This document shows positions 9,094 through 16,662 of a DNA stretch of 46,312 bases, piece by piece. The notes below the pieces were generated by a model. That model was not told the DNA's origin, made no database searches, and saw nothing but the letters and a program-made list of their open reading frames with translations. A program made the translations under genes and the position numbers. The stretch comes from Rothia sp. HMSC078H08. Its GTDB lineage: Bacteria; Actinomycetota; Actinomycetes; Actinomycetales; Micrococcaceae. Numbering within the stretch: position 1 is the first letter of the stretch; every line of letters begins with the position of its first letter. The stretch covers positions 76,935 through 123,246 of the forward strand of contig NZ_KV795256.1 in NCBI RefSeq assembly GCF_001808955.1, in the 5' to 3' direction.

Positions 9094-9548
9094 TACGCCA
9101 CCGCCTTCAGATGCTCGAAGGTAAAGGTTTCGCAAGTTCCGGTCACCGCAATTGCGTCGATGCGAAAGCGTGGAAAATCCAGGTTCTCGCGCAGCCTGCA
9201 CCAGAGAATCGCCAGCGAGCGCGTGCGGCGCGCCTTATCACGGTCAATGGACGCGAACGGGTGCCCAAAGTCTTCGCTGCTGCGGGTCTTGACCTCAACG
9301 AAAACCAGTTCGTCCTCGGGGTCAATGGCGATCAGGTCGAGCTCCCCGCGAATCTGTTCGTGTTCCAGTCCAGCGGGCGGTCGCCAATTCCTCTCCAGAA
9401 TCCGGTAGCCGTTCGTCTCCAGGATGCGGGCGGTCAGCTCCTCGCCCCACCTACCGACGCTGTGGGCGCGGGGCGAGGTTCTGCGGAGCAGGGGTCTGTT
9501 GGGTGCGCTTCGGGTTGCGGCGCGGGCTGTTATTCGGGCTGTTGTCAT
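9093..9548 (-). CDS. yraN: UPF0102 protein YraN (endonuclease-like fold)
   Basis: A 151-residue member of UPF0102, a family with a restriction-endonuclease-like fold and no settled function. The core motif is GELDLIAIDPEDELVFVEVK, where the spaced acidic residues and Lys match a PD-(D/E)xK nuclease site, followed by a basic region (RDKARRTRSLAILW). About 30 basic, low-complexity residues precede the domain. The ribosome site GGGGAGA lies before the ATG. The gene overlaps comM by one base. An intrinsic terminator upstream (9627-9672) suggests yraN-comM-dprA starts a new transcription unit. Confidence 0.88.
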   Translation of the reverse strand: MTTARITARAATRSAPNRPLLRRTSPRAHSVGRWGEELTARILETNGYRILERNWRPPAGLEHEQIRGELDLIAIDPEDELVFVEVKTRSSEDFGHPFASIDRDKARRTRSLAILWCRLRENLDFPRFRIDAIAVTGTCETFTFEHLKAVA

Positions 9549-9852
9549 GGGTCTCTCCCCAGGTAGATAGCGGTAGTGTTTCTACTGTGCCCGCCGCGCG
9601 CGTGCCTGAACGCGGTTAACGAAAAACTGTGGATAACCTCGGTTCTCAGAAGGAATTAGAGGTTATCCACAGCCATTTATTTGAAATTTTGGGGCATATT
9701 TTTCAAAAACACCGCTCGAGTGCCGATTCGCCGCGTCATATTCGTGCTGGTTTATCACGCAGTTTCATCACGCGGTTTCATCACCCAGCGCTGCCGCCCG
9801 GTAGCTCAGCAGCCGCCTGCTTCCCCCGGCAATGCGGTGAATCAGGCGTGAG
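9549..9852. other. yraN-DUF2469 intergenic region
   Basis: A 304-base non-coding gap. It holds a terminator-like inverted repeat carrying two DnaA-box sequences (9627-9672). It also holds three head-to-tail copies of a 12-13 base motif (TTTATCACGCAG at 9751, TTTCATCACGCGG at 9763, TTTCATCACCCAG at 9776). I see no credible gene. Confidence 0.6.
9621..9672 (-). terminator. Intrinsic terminator after DUF2469 gene, containing two DnaA-box sequences
   Basis: A perfect 14-bp inverted repeat (CTGTGGATAACCTC at 9627-9640, complement at 9659-9672) with an 18-base loop is followed on the minus strand by TTTTT. This is the layout of a Rho-independent terminator for the rplS-to-DUF2469 group. Each arm also contains a perfect TTATCCACA (9628-9636 and 9663-9671, inverted). 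Confidence 0.65.
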
Positions 9853-10179
9853 CTAGGTGTTAAAGTCCGGCATTTCCGGCACGGTGAACTCCTGGTTGGG
9901 CAGGCGCTCCTCCACGTTCACGTCACGTACCGAGTAGGCGTGCACCTTCTTCACAAAGCGGTTGGAGCGGAATACATCCCACACCCACACGTCGCTCATG
10001 CTCACCTCAAAGTAGAGGGTGCCGTCCTGCACGTGCGGGGTGACGTCCACCTGGTTTGCCAGGTAGAAGCGTCGGTCGGTTTCTACCGCGTAGCTAAAGA
10101 GCGACATGACGTCTTTGTATTCGCGGTAGAGCGCCATTTGGGCGTCGGTCTCGTAGTTTTCGAGGTCTTCTGCGCTCAC
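9853..10179 (-). CDS. DUF2469 family protein
   Basis: A 108-residue acidic protein of the actinobacteria-specific DUF2469 family, function unknown. The beginning MSAEDLENYETDAQMALYRE and the middle SYAVETDRRFYLANQV are the conserved family signature as I recall it, and length and neighbourhood fit. It starts with GTG at 10179 behind AAAGGAAG. It follows rnhB by 92 bases in the conserved order rplS-lepB-rnhB-DUF2469-yraN. The protein looks soluble, with no signal or membrane segment. I cannot assign a role. Confidence 0.88.
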   Translation of the reverse strand: MSAEDLENYETDAQMALYREYKDVMSLFSYAVETDRRFYLANQVDVTPHVQDGTLYFEVSMSDVWVWDVFRSNRFVKKVHAYSVRDVNVEERLPNQEFTVPEMPDFNT

Positions 10180-10271
10180 TGCTCTTCCTTTCCTGGTTAG
10201 TACTGATTCAGCGGTGGCACGTTAGGTTTTCGCCAGCTTCCGAGGCGCGGTTTTCAGGAGTGCCACGCGCC

Positions 10272-11087
10272 CTAGCCGCGCTGTGCCGCGGCGGCCTCAA
10301 TCTGCTCGGCGGTCGCCGGAAGCGACCATGACAGTCGATGCTGCAGGCTGGGGCCCTGCACGCTAATCGCCTCGCGGTGAGCGGCGGATCCGTAGCCTTT
10401 GTTCTTTGCCCAACCGTACCCCGGATAGCGGGTATCCAGCTGGACCATCAGCTCATCACGTTCTACCTTCGCTACCACCGATGCTGCGGCAATGGAGGCG
10501 CACTTGTAGTCGCCCTTAATGACCATGGTCACCGGCATCTGCGCGGGGTCGCCTGCGCCTTCCCAAGCCTGGGCGAGCAGTGCGTTGTAGTGTGCCTGCG
10601 CCGGGTCCGGTGCCAGCGCACTGAACAGGTCTTCCTGCGGAGGGGTGAACCAGTCGTGCTTACCGTCCAGCAGGGCGGCGTCGGCACGGTATCCGCGGCG
10701 CGCCAGCTCTGCGAGCGCACGCTGGGCGGCAAGCCTCAGCGAGAGGGTCATGCCGAGCCGGTCAATGTCTGCCGGTTCCACGTGCCCGACCGCCACGGCG
10801 CACCACTGGCGGATTTCGGGAACCATGGATTCGCGGCGTGCCGGTGAGAGCGCCTTGGAGTCGATCAGCCCGCCCACTTCGAGGGTGGCGTCCGGGGTGA
10901 GGATTGCGACGCCCACGGTGACCGGGCCCGCCATGGAGCCGCGGCCCACCTCGTCGATTCCGGCAACCGTGCGGGCGCCGGAGGCGAAGAGCTGCTGCTC
11001 GTACTCGAGGTCGGCGGCGGGCGGGGTTGCTTTCACGGGCTTAGCTTGAGCGGGTTTCGTTGCGCTCTTCTGAGCGCTCACCATCAT
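10272..11087 (-). CDS. rnhB: Ribonuclease HII
   Basis: This enzyme cuts RNA in RNA-DNA hybrids and removes misincorporated ribonucleotides. The family signature AGIDEVGRGSMAGPV carries the first catalytic Asp and Glu. DSKALSPARRE and LLDGKHDW follow, then KGDYKCASIAAASVVAKVERD with the C-terminal helix. An Ala/Lys/Pro-rich tail of about 30 residues precedes the domain. The start is ambiguous: TTG 11093, ATG 11087, ATG 11084 and GTG 11081 are all in frame within 13 bases of the lepB stop at 11100. I chose ATG 11087. GGGA at the right distance would favour GTG 11081. It is probably co-transcribed with lepB. Confidence 0.92.
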   Translation of the reverse strand: MMVSAQKSATKPAQAKPVKATPPAADLEYEQQLFASGARTVAGIDEVGRGSMAGPVTVGVAILTPDATLEVGGLIDSKALSPARRESMVPEIRQWCAVAVGHVEPADIDRLGMTLSLRLAAQRALAELARRGYRADAALLDGKHDWFTPPQEDLFSALAPDPAQAHYNALLAQAWEGAGDPAQMPVTMVIKGDYKCASIAAASVVAKVERDELMVQLDTRYPGYGWAKNKGYGSAAHREAISVQGPSLQHRLSWSLPATAEQIEAAAAQRG

Positions 11088-11099
11088 TCCCAAGCTCGC

Positions 11100-12086
11100 T
11101 TACTCGCTCGGGGTGGAGGTCGGCTCGGGAACCGAGGAGAACACCGAGCTCTGATCCTGCAGCAGACCGAAGTGGTTCAGCGGCCACGCCACCACGAACA
11201 CGTTACCCTGCACGTCGTCCTTGGAGATGAACGCGGTGCCGTCGCTAATGTGGTAGCGGGAGTCGGCGGAGTTGCTGCGGTGGTCGCCCATCACGAAGTA
11301 CTTGCCGGCGGGCACGGTCACCTTGAAGGGCATCTCCGAGGGCGGGTTGCCGGGGTACAGGTACGGTTCGGTGATTTCTACGCCGTTGACCTTGATCTTG
11401 CCGTTGCCGTCGCTTTCGACCACGTCACCGGGGGTACCGATAACGCGCTTGACCAGGAAGTTCGAGGAGGTATCCGGCAGAATACCCGCGAAGGACAGGG
11501 CGTCCTTGAGCGGGCTGCTGGTCTTCTGGGTGGAGGGAATCCAGCCCTGAGAATCCTTGAAGACGATGACGTCGCCGCGCTTGGGCTCGCTAAAGTAGGA
11601 GCCCGCCACGTTAATGAACACGCGGTCGTTGACCTGCAGGGTCTGCTCCATGGAGCCGGAGGGAATGTAGAAGCCGCGCAGCAGGAAGGTCTTGACCAGG
11701 AATGCGATGACCAGCGCGTAGAGGATGACGGTGCCGCCCTCACGTGCCTGTACCCAGAGCCATTCGCCGAGGCGGCCTTCTTCCTGCGCCTGGGAGTAGG
11801 TCAGCTCCGCCTGTTCGGCGCGCTTTGCCTTGCGGCGTTCCTTGGGGGTCATTTCGGAGAAGTCCTTGGTGGTTTCCACGTCTACGGCGCTCTCCTCATC
11901 GGTGGTTTCTTCGCGCTCGGCATTCTTCGCTGCGGCATTCTGCTCGGTAGCCGTCTTCTCTGCCGCAGCCTTTTCAGCGGCGAGGCGCGCAAAGTATTCT
12001 TCCATTTCGCGGCGCTCGCGGCGGCTTTGAGGCTGGTATCCCTCAGGGAAGGGGCTGGTGTTCGCAGTGTTCTTGTCGTCTGCCAT
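11100..12086 (-). CDS. lepB: Signal peptidase I
   Basis: A 328-residue membrane serine protease that cleaves Sec and Tat signal peptides outside the membrane. The catalytic Ser144 lies in IPSGSMEQTL just after a single membrane segment (about 118-136). The general base Lys213 is in FLVKRVIGTPGDVV, and the box GDHRSNSADSR (268-278) completes the family. The first 110 residues form a long, charged, Ala/Glu-rich cytoplasmic extension that probably makes a helix or coiled coil and is longer than in most homologues. The ATG lies behind GAAAGG. The gene sits downstream of rplS, after a terminator at 12225-12270. It would process the many exported SLH proteins encoded in the same window. Confidence 0.95.
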   Translation of the reverse strand: MADDKNTANTSPFPEGYQPQSRRERREMEEYFARLAAEKAAAEKTATEQNAAAKNAEREETTDEESAVDVETTKDFSEMTPKERRKAKRAEQAELTYSQAQEEGRLGEWLWVQAREGGTVILYALVIAFLVKTFLLRGFYIPSGSMEQTLQVNDRVFINVAGSYFSEPKRGDVIVFKDSQGWIPSTQKTSSPLKDALSFAGILPDTSSNFLVKRVIGTPGDVVESDGNGKIKVNGVEITEPYLYPGNPPSEMPFKVTVPAGKYFVMGDHRSNSADSRYHISDGTAFISKDDVQGNVFVVAWPLNHFGLLQDQSSVFSSVPEPTSTPSE

Positions 12087-12224
12087 GCTGGAGTGAGCCT
12101 TTCGTTTGAGAGATACCTAGCTCGAGTGAAACGGTACCTAGCTATTGTATCGAGAGTGTTTGCGCTCTTGGGCTTTTATTTTCTGAGAGCGGCAAGGTTC
12201 TCAGAAAGCGGGGTCTCAGAATAT

Positions 12225-12270
12225 GCAAAAACCGCTCCTCTCCCGCGGAATGCGGTTGGGGAGCGGTTTG
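12225..12270 (-). terminator. Intrinsic terminator of rplS
   Basis: The stem AAACCGCTCC (12260-12269 read on the minus strand) pairs with 12228-12238 and is followed by TTTTT on the minus strand. It lies just after the rplS stop, so lepB has its own promoter or receives read-through. Confidence 0.8.
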
Positions 12271-12295
12271 CAACAGAATTCTGTATCTATAAAGA

Positions 12296-12643
12296 TTAGA
12301 ACTCGCGCTTCTCGCGGATACGAGCAGCCTTACCGTGGCGGTCGCGCATGTAGTACAGCTTTGCACGACGGACGTCACCGCGGGTCACAACCTCGATCTT
12401 CTCGATGGAGGGAGAGTGAACGGGGAAGGTACGCTCAACACCAACGCCGAAGGAAACCTTGCGGACGGTGAAGGTCTCGCGAACGCCTGCACCCTGGCGG
12501 CCAACGACGAAGCCCTTGAAGACCTGGATACGGTGGTTCTTACCTTCAACGATCTTAACGTGAACGTTCAGGGTGTCACCGGGGCCGAATGCGGGGACGT
12601 CGTCACGGAGGGACTTCTTGTCGAGGAAGTCAAGAGTCTGCAT
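12296..12643 (-). CDS. rplS: 50S ribosomal protein L19
   Basis: A 115-residue ribosomal protein found at the 30S-50S interface. It opens [19 protein letters not shown], contains the conserved [13 protein letters not shown] and [23 protein letters not shown] segments, and ends in a basic tail. Length and sequence are standard. It is preceded by a GGAG motif about 11 bases from the ATG, a roughly 165-base structured leader and a good promoter (12815-12843). In most actinobacteria it precedes lepB, as here. Confidence 0.97.
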   Translation of the reverse strand: MQTLDFLDKKSLRDDVPAFGPGDTLNVHVKIVEGKNHRIQVFKGFVVGRQGAGVRETFTVRKVSFGVGVERTFPVHSPSIEKIEVVTRGDVRRAKLYYMRDRHGKAARIREKREF

Positions 12644-12725
12644 AGTTGTAGATCTCCAGAGTCATCTGCCGCAGGTCAAATAGACTCAGATTGCTCTGCC
12701 CCACTGCGGGACAGAAAACTTTATG

Positions 12726-12804
12726 CTTCGGACAGGATTGGTGCCCGAAGGTTGACATCGTTGGTCGCTCTTCCCCCTGCGGCAGGGGCGTGCCCGATGT
12801 CAAC
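12726..12804 (-). promoter_or_regulatory. Structured 5' leader of rplS
   Basis: Between promoter and gene the leader can form a long outer stem (GTTGACATCG at 12751-12760 with its complement 12795-12804). That stem encloses a small CCCCTG/CAGGGG hairpin (12774-12788) and is followed by a second hairpin (CTTCGG at 12726, CCGAAG at 12744). Such leaders often allow a ribosomal protein to control its own synthesis. That role is inferred here. Confidence 0.5.
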
Positions 12805-12814
12805 ACAATGCTCC

Positions 12815-12843
12815 ATTATCCCAATGCACCCGCGTTTATGCAA
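12815..12843 (-). promoter_or_regulatory. Sigma-70-type promoter of rplS
   Basis: On the minus strand TTGCAT (12838-12843) and GATAAT (12815-12820) are separated by exactly 17 bases. It lies between ssb and rplS and would give a leader of about 165 bases. Confidence 0.7.
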
Positions 12844-12860
12844 GCATCCGGGGAGCACTT

Positions 12861-13457
12861 TTAGAAGGGGGGTTCGTCACTCTGTGCTCCCCCGCCCTGG
12901 GATGCGCCGTTCTGCGCCGGAGTACCCTGAGCGGTCACGCCCGGTGCCTCCGCGTTCTGCTGGGGTGCAGGCGAAGGAGCATACTGCTGCGTGTACTGAG
13001 GTACCTCCTGCAACGGCGCACCCGGCATACCCTGCTGAGGCGCACCCGGCATACCCTGCTGAGGCGCACCCGGCAGGGAGCCTTCGTTGACCGTGCGCTT
13101 CTCCACGGTGCGGGCAAAGGTACTCGTGCCGTAGTTCAGGTCGTGACCGATGCCGAGGGCATCCACCTCTACGGTAGTGCCCTGCGTGCCATCTTCGCGG
13201 TTCCAGCGGCTAATGCGCTGGCGGCCACTCACGACCAGCGGCTGCCCCTTCTCAATGGAGGTGGCAATGTTCTGGGCGAGGCGGCGGTAGGCTTTCACGG
13301 TGTACCAGTTGGTGGTGCCTTCTTTCCAGGTGCCGGTGGCGTCCTGCCAGCGCGGGGTACTGGCGAGGCGAAAGTTCACGACGGGCACCCCGTTGGGCAG
13401 GGTGCTCAGTGCCGGGTCGGAGGCGGTGAATCCGCGGATCAGGATGGTGTCGCTCAT
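12861..13457 (-). CDS. ssb: Single-stranded DNA-binding protein
   Basis: A 198-residue SSB that coats single-stranded DNA during replication, repair and transformation. The OB fold spans about residues 1-105 (VNFRLASTPRW, NWYTVKAYRRLAQN, GQPLVVSGRQRISRW). A flexible Gly/Pro/Gln linker follows. It ends in the acidic tip DEPPF that recruits partner proteins. The linker has a tandem GAPQQGMP repeat encoded by a 24-base DNA repeat (13015-13074). Actinobacteria normally keep the main ssb beside rpsF, so this may be a second copy; its own promoter and DnaA-box-like sites lie upstream. Placement near dprA and comM would suit a recombination role, but the intact tip means it could also be general. 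Confidence 0.9.
   Translation of the reverse strand: MSDTILIRGFTASDPALSTLPNGVPVVNFRLASTPRWQDATGTWKEGTTNWYTVKAYRRLAQNIATSIEKGQPLVVSGRQRISRWNREDGTQGTTVEVDALGIGHDLNYGTSTFARTVEKRTVNEGSLPGAPQQGMPGAPQQGMPGAPLQEVPQYTQQYAPSPAPQQNAEAPGVTAQGTPAQNGASQGGGAQSDEPPF
13015..13074. repeat. 24-bp tandem repeat inside ssb
   Basis: Two perfect 24-base units (13015-13038 and 13039-13062) plus half a unit encode GAPQQGMP repeats in the SSB linker. Copy number could vary between strains without shifting the frame. Confidence 0.85.
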
Positions 13458-13818
13458 GGTTTCTCCTTAGAAACTAGTGGGTGGGTTCCTTCACCTTGCC
13501 AGCGCTGACCCGCTCCTGCACCCGGTGGTTACCGGTTCTGTGGATAACCTCGCGTTTTGCGGTTTTGGGCACCGCCTGTGGATAGAGTTTTTGAACTTTT
13601 CACCCCGTTTTTTCAAAAATCGCCTGCGGGCAACGCATTCCCTGCAGAAATATGACGGCTATGCCCCATTCGACATCGTGATAGGTATCATCGTGATAGG
13701 TATCTCAGCGTCGGGGCGGCTATTTTTGCCCTCAAGTTAACTATTTCAGCCCCTCGCGCTCTATCCTTGATGATGCGGTGCACTCAGCCGCATCCCGTCT
13801 ACCCGCCTTGGAGAACCC
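13458..13818. other. Divergent ssb / nuclease intergenic region
   Basis: A 361-base gap that must hold two outward promoters. TGTGGATAA at 13539-13547 is a perfect DnaA-box complement, and TGTGGATAG at 13577-13585 is one base off; both lie 80-130 bases upstream of ssb. A perfect tandem duplication of 15 bases (ATCGTGATAGGTATC at 13675-13689 and 13690-13704) lies about 115-145 bases before the nuclease gene and could be an operator. No gene is visible. Confidence 0.55.
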
Positions 13819-14715
13819 GTGAGCAAAAAGCCCGCGAACAACAACCTGCCCTCCCTGCAGGAACTTCAGCAGCTGCAGCGCAACCTACCCAAGCTGCCCG
13901 ATTCGATGGACCCGCAGAAGAAGCGCCTCATTTACGGTCTGCTCGCCCTGTTCACCGTGATCGTGCTGATTATTGGTCTGGTCTATGTGAGTAAGAACGG
14001 TGTGGACGGGCTGCTCGGTTCGGATAAGACGACCTCCGCCACCGAGGATGAAGAGACCAACGTTCAGACCGAAACCCTCGCCGAGGTCAAGAACCCGTAC
14101 AAGGCGGTTGATCCCGCGACCGCGCTCGCACCGGATCTGGCGACCGCGAAGAGCGAGCTGGCGTCCCTGCAAGTGAAGGAACGCGCGTCGAAGGTTGGCT
14201 ACTCTCGTGATCAGTTCGGTCCCGCCTGGGATGACGTTGACGGCAACAAGTGCAACACCCGCGACGACATTCTGCGCCGCGATCTGACCAATGTTCGTTT
14301 CAAGGTGAGGACCCACGCTTGCACCGTCATCACCGGCACTCTAGCTGACCCGTACACCGGCAAGACCATCGAGTTCAAGCGCGGTAAGAAGACCTCCTCG
14401 GCTGTGCAGATTGACCACGTGGTGGCTCTTTCGAACGCATGGCAGACCGGCGCGCAGGATCTGACCGCAGAGCAACGCCGCCAGCTGGCGAACGACCCGG
14501 AGAACCTGCTCGCTGCAGACGGCCCGGCGAACCAGCAGAAGTCCGATGCGGACGCCGCCGACTGGCTGCCGAGCAACACCGCCTACCGCTGCACCTACGT
14601 GGCACGCCAGGTGCACGTGAAGGCGAAGTACAAACTGTGGGTGACCGCGGACGAGAAGAAGGTTATGGAGCGCGTCCTCAACTCTTGCAAGGACACGAAC
14701 CCCACTAAGAAGTAG
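13819..14715 (+). CDS. Membrane-anchored HNH (DUF1524/GmrSD C-type) nuclease
   Basis: A 298-residue protein with a short cytoplasmic N-terminus, one membrane segment (about 37-57) and an extracellular domain. The domain has the DUF1524-type HNH core: CNTRDDILRRDL (146-156), VQIDHVVALSNAWQTGAQ with Asp199-His200, then ANDPENLLAADGPANQQKSD with the conserved Asn, and DWLPSN. Proteins of this shape are annotated as secreted or surface HNH endonucleases in actinobacteria. An outward-facing nuclease could provide nucleotides or trim DNA for uptake; neither is shown. It starts with GTG 13819 behind GGAG. It is divergent from ssb, and a strong terminator follows. The Cys residues in the domain may form a disulfide outside the cell. 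Confidence 0.82.
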   Translation: MSKKPANNNLPSLQELQQLQRNLPKLPDSMDPQKKRLIYGLLALFTVIVLIIGLVYVSKNGVDGLLGSDKTTSATEDEETNVQTETLAEVKNPYKAVDPATALAPDLATAKSELASLQVKERASKVGYSRDQFGPAWDDVDGNKCNTRDDILRRDLTNVRFKVRTHACTVITGTLADPYTGKTIEFKRGKKTSSAVQIDHVVALSNAWQTGAQDLTAEQRRQLANDPENLLAADGPANQQKSDADAADWLPSNTAYRCTYVARQVHVKAKYKLWVTADEKKVMERVLNSCKDTNPTKK

Positions 14716-14762
14716 CCCCGACCAAGAAGTAGCTTCCCGGCACGCACGCAAAAAGCATAAAG

Positions 14763-14807
14763 AAAACCGCCCCGCACCCTGAGTTTAGGGTGCGGGGCGG
14801 TTTTTGC
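14763..14807 (+). terminator. Strong intrinsic terminator, probably bidirectional
   Basis: A perfect 18-bp stem (14763-14780 with 14787-14804) and a 6-base loop are flanked by A-run and T-run. It ends the nuclease transcript on the plus strand and can also end the tRNA-Arg transcript on the minus strand. Confidence 0.92.
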
Positions 14808-14810
14808 ATG

Positions 14811-14886
14811 TGGCGCCCCAGGAGGGAATCGAACCCCCGACCAAGAGATTAGAAGGCTCCTGCTCTATCCTCTGAGCTACTGAGGC
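14811..14886 (-). tRNA. tRNA-Arg (anticodon TCT)
   Basis: A 76-base tRNA on the minus strand. The acceptor stem GCCTCAG pairs with CTGGGGC (one G-U), the D arm is TAGCTCAGAGGATAGAGC, the anticodon loop CTTCTAA places TCT at the anticodon, and the T arm reads GGGGGTTCGATTCCC. CCA is encoded (14811-14813). It reads AGA codons, which are rare in the window's genes. Confidence 0.93.
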
Positions 14887-14944
14887 CTTCCTCTAGGGTA
14901 CATGAGAATTTATGCTTCTCATGCACAGCGCATCTCACGCGGGG

Positions 14945-14964
14945 CTGTTCCACTGAGCTAAGCC
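14945..14964 (-). pseudogene. tRNA-like fragment upstream of tRNA-Arg
   Basis: On the minus strand GGCTTAGCTCAGTGGAACAG resembles the start and D arm of a tRNA. It stands about 60 bases before tRNA-Arg, but no anticodon or T arm follows. It may be a decayed tRNA or chance similarity. Confidence 0.25.
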
Positions 14965-14969
14965 AGGCT

Positions 14970-14986
14970 GGCGAACTAGGAGTTCG
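14970..14986 (-). terminator. Small hairpin after mannosyltransferase
   Basis: GCGAAC and GTTCGC with a 5-base loop form a short hairpin two bases beyond the stop codon. There is no T-run, so termination is uncertain. Confidence 0.3.
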
Positions 14987-14988
14987 CG

Positions 14989-16662
14989 CTAGGAACCTAC
15001 CTTGGCGGCTTCCCGTTCTGCCTTCTTCACCTCGCGGCGGCGTGCACGGCGGCTTGATGCGCCGGGGAACAGCTGCCACCACAGGCGGATGGTGGTGCGG
15101 CGAATCTGCGTGGGGTGCAGGCTCACGTACACCAGGCGGCGGGTTGCCGGGTCGAGGGCGACCAGGTAGATGATGTAGCCCAGGCAGATGACGGTCGCGA
15201 TGAGTCGGCCCATGTCCTGGTTGAAATCGCGCAGGTAGGGCGACACGTTCAGCTGGTCGCTCACACCGTACGCCATGAAGAACAGCGTGGTGATGAAGTA
15301 CCACATGAGCTGGAAGTGCGAGCGCAGACCGGTTGCGGCGAGCATCGGGATTGCCCAGAGCAGGTACCAGGGCTGAATCATGGGGCTGCACAGGAGCATG
15401 AACAGGATCGCGAGGCCGGCGTGGCGCACGATGTTGCGGTCGCGTCCGACGAATGCCATTGCCACGGCGCCAAGCATGCCGATGCCCTTGCCGACGGTTT
15501 CGATGAGCTTGCGGATGACCTCGAATGCGTCGCCTTGAACGAATAGGGAGGCGGCGCCGATGAGCAGACCGAAGGGGGTGTACCAGATGTACTGGCCGCC
15601 GGTGGTGGACAGTGCCTTAATCCAGCCGAATTCCAGTCCGGTCGCCCAGCCCATGAGCGCCATTTCGGCGAGCAGTAGCACGCCGGAGAGTGCCCAGAAG
15701 ATGAACTTGCGCGGCCAGGAGGCGTTCTTACCCGCCCAGAGCAGACCCACGAAGGGCAGCACCACGAGGGCGAGCGGCTTGACGGCAACGCCGAGGGCTA
15801 CGAAGGTCACACCGAGCGGGCCACCCCACCAGGTGTCGCGGTAGCGCTTAGCGTAGTAGAGGCCACCGAGCATGAACATGGTCATGAGCGAGTCGTTGTG
15901 GCCGCTGGCGATGAACGATGCGATGAACAGAGGGTTCGGGCCGATCTGCCAGAGAGCGCGGACCTGGTTGAAGCCGTGTGCCTTGGCAAGTTTTGCTACG
16001 TAGAAGAGGATGCCGATGACCGCGAGCACGGAGAGCAGGCGGAAGTAGAAGAGGGAGAGGTCGATGTTCTCCCCCGCCAGGCGCACAATCCACTCTTCGA
16101 GCTTGAGGGAGACCGGTCCGTACGGGGGCGGGGATTCCGCCCACATGGGGTCCGCACCGTTCTGCATGAAGTTCGAGATTTCGGAGACACCGTGCTTGTA
16201 CGGGTTGAGGCCGTGCGCCATGACCATGCCCTGACCGTAGTAGGAGAACATGTCGCGGCTGTAGATGGTGAAGGCGAAGACCTGCGGCAGGGACCAGCTG
16301 GTGATGACGGCAATCATCCAACGCATGGTGTTGGGTTCGTTCCAGTCGCCCATTTTCTGGTAGATGCGCAACCATTCGCGGCACATAATCATGGCGCCGA
16401 GGGCGAGCATAATAATGCCGGTGATGACCCATGCGGCTTCGAATCGGATGGCGCGGATAATGTCGTAGCGCCAGAAGCTGGAGCTGTCGGCGAGCCAGCC
16501 GACGGCGTAGGAGCCGAGGGTGACCATGATAGAGCCGATGGTGCCAATAATTACCGTGCGCAGACGGTGATTATTGACGTAGTCCAAGAGTTTGGGTGAG
16601 AGAGGTGCGTCGTGTGCACCGGGGGTGGTGAGCCGGTGTGCTAGCTCTGTTGGTGCGCGCAT
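14989..16662 (-). CDS. Polyprenol-phosphomannose-dependent mannosyltransferase (GT87, MptA/MptB-like)
   Basis: A 557-residue membrane protein with about twelve hydrophobic segments. The hallmark loop SRDMFSYYGQGMVMAHGLNPY (split: SRDMFSYYGQG, then MVMAHGLNPYKHG) carries the Arg-Asp pair of the alpha-(1,6)-mannosyltransferases that build the lipomannan core in actinobacteria. GHNDSLMTMFMLGG and GVAVKPLALVVLP are further family-like segments. These enzymes use polyprenol-phosphate mannose on the outer membrane face. I placed the start at 16662 (MRAPTELAHRL, AAAGGGAG just ahead). The open frame reaches 17076, but those 138 codons overlap orn and have the wrong composition. The C-terminus is Arg/Lys-rich and cytoplasmic. 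Whether it is MptA or MptB cannot be decided here. Confidence 0.85.
   Translation of the reverse strand: MRAPTELAHRLTTPGAHDAPLSPKLLDYVNNHRLRTVIIGTIGSIMVTLGSYAVGWLADSSSFWRYDIIRAIRFEAAWVITGIIMLALGAMIMCREWLRIYQKMGDWNEPNTMRWMIAVITSWSLPQVFAFTIYSRDMFSYYGQGMVMAHGLNPYKHGVSEISNFMQNGADPMWAESPPPYGPVSLKLEEWIVRLAGENIDLSLFYFRLLSVLAVIGILFYVAKLAKAHGFNQVRALWQIGPNPLFIASFIASGHNDSLMTMFMLGGLYYAKRYRDTWWGGPLGVTFVALGVAVKPLALVVLPFVGLLWAGKNASWPRKFIFWALSGVLLLAEMALMGWATGLEFGWIKALSTTGGQYIWYTPFGLLIGAASLFVQGDAFEVIRKLIETVGKGIGMLGAVAMAFVGRDRNIVRHAGLAILFMLLCSPMIQPWYLLWAIPMLAATGLRSHFQLMWYFITTLFFMAYGVSDQLNVSPYLRDFNQDMGRLIATVICLGYIIYLVALDPATRRLVYVSLHPTQIRRTTIRLWWQLFPGASSRRARRREVKKAEREAAKVGS

Noticed and set aside
9751..9788. Short repeats as a CRISPR remnant
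   Set aside because: The copies are directly adjacent with no spacers, and no cas genes are present.
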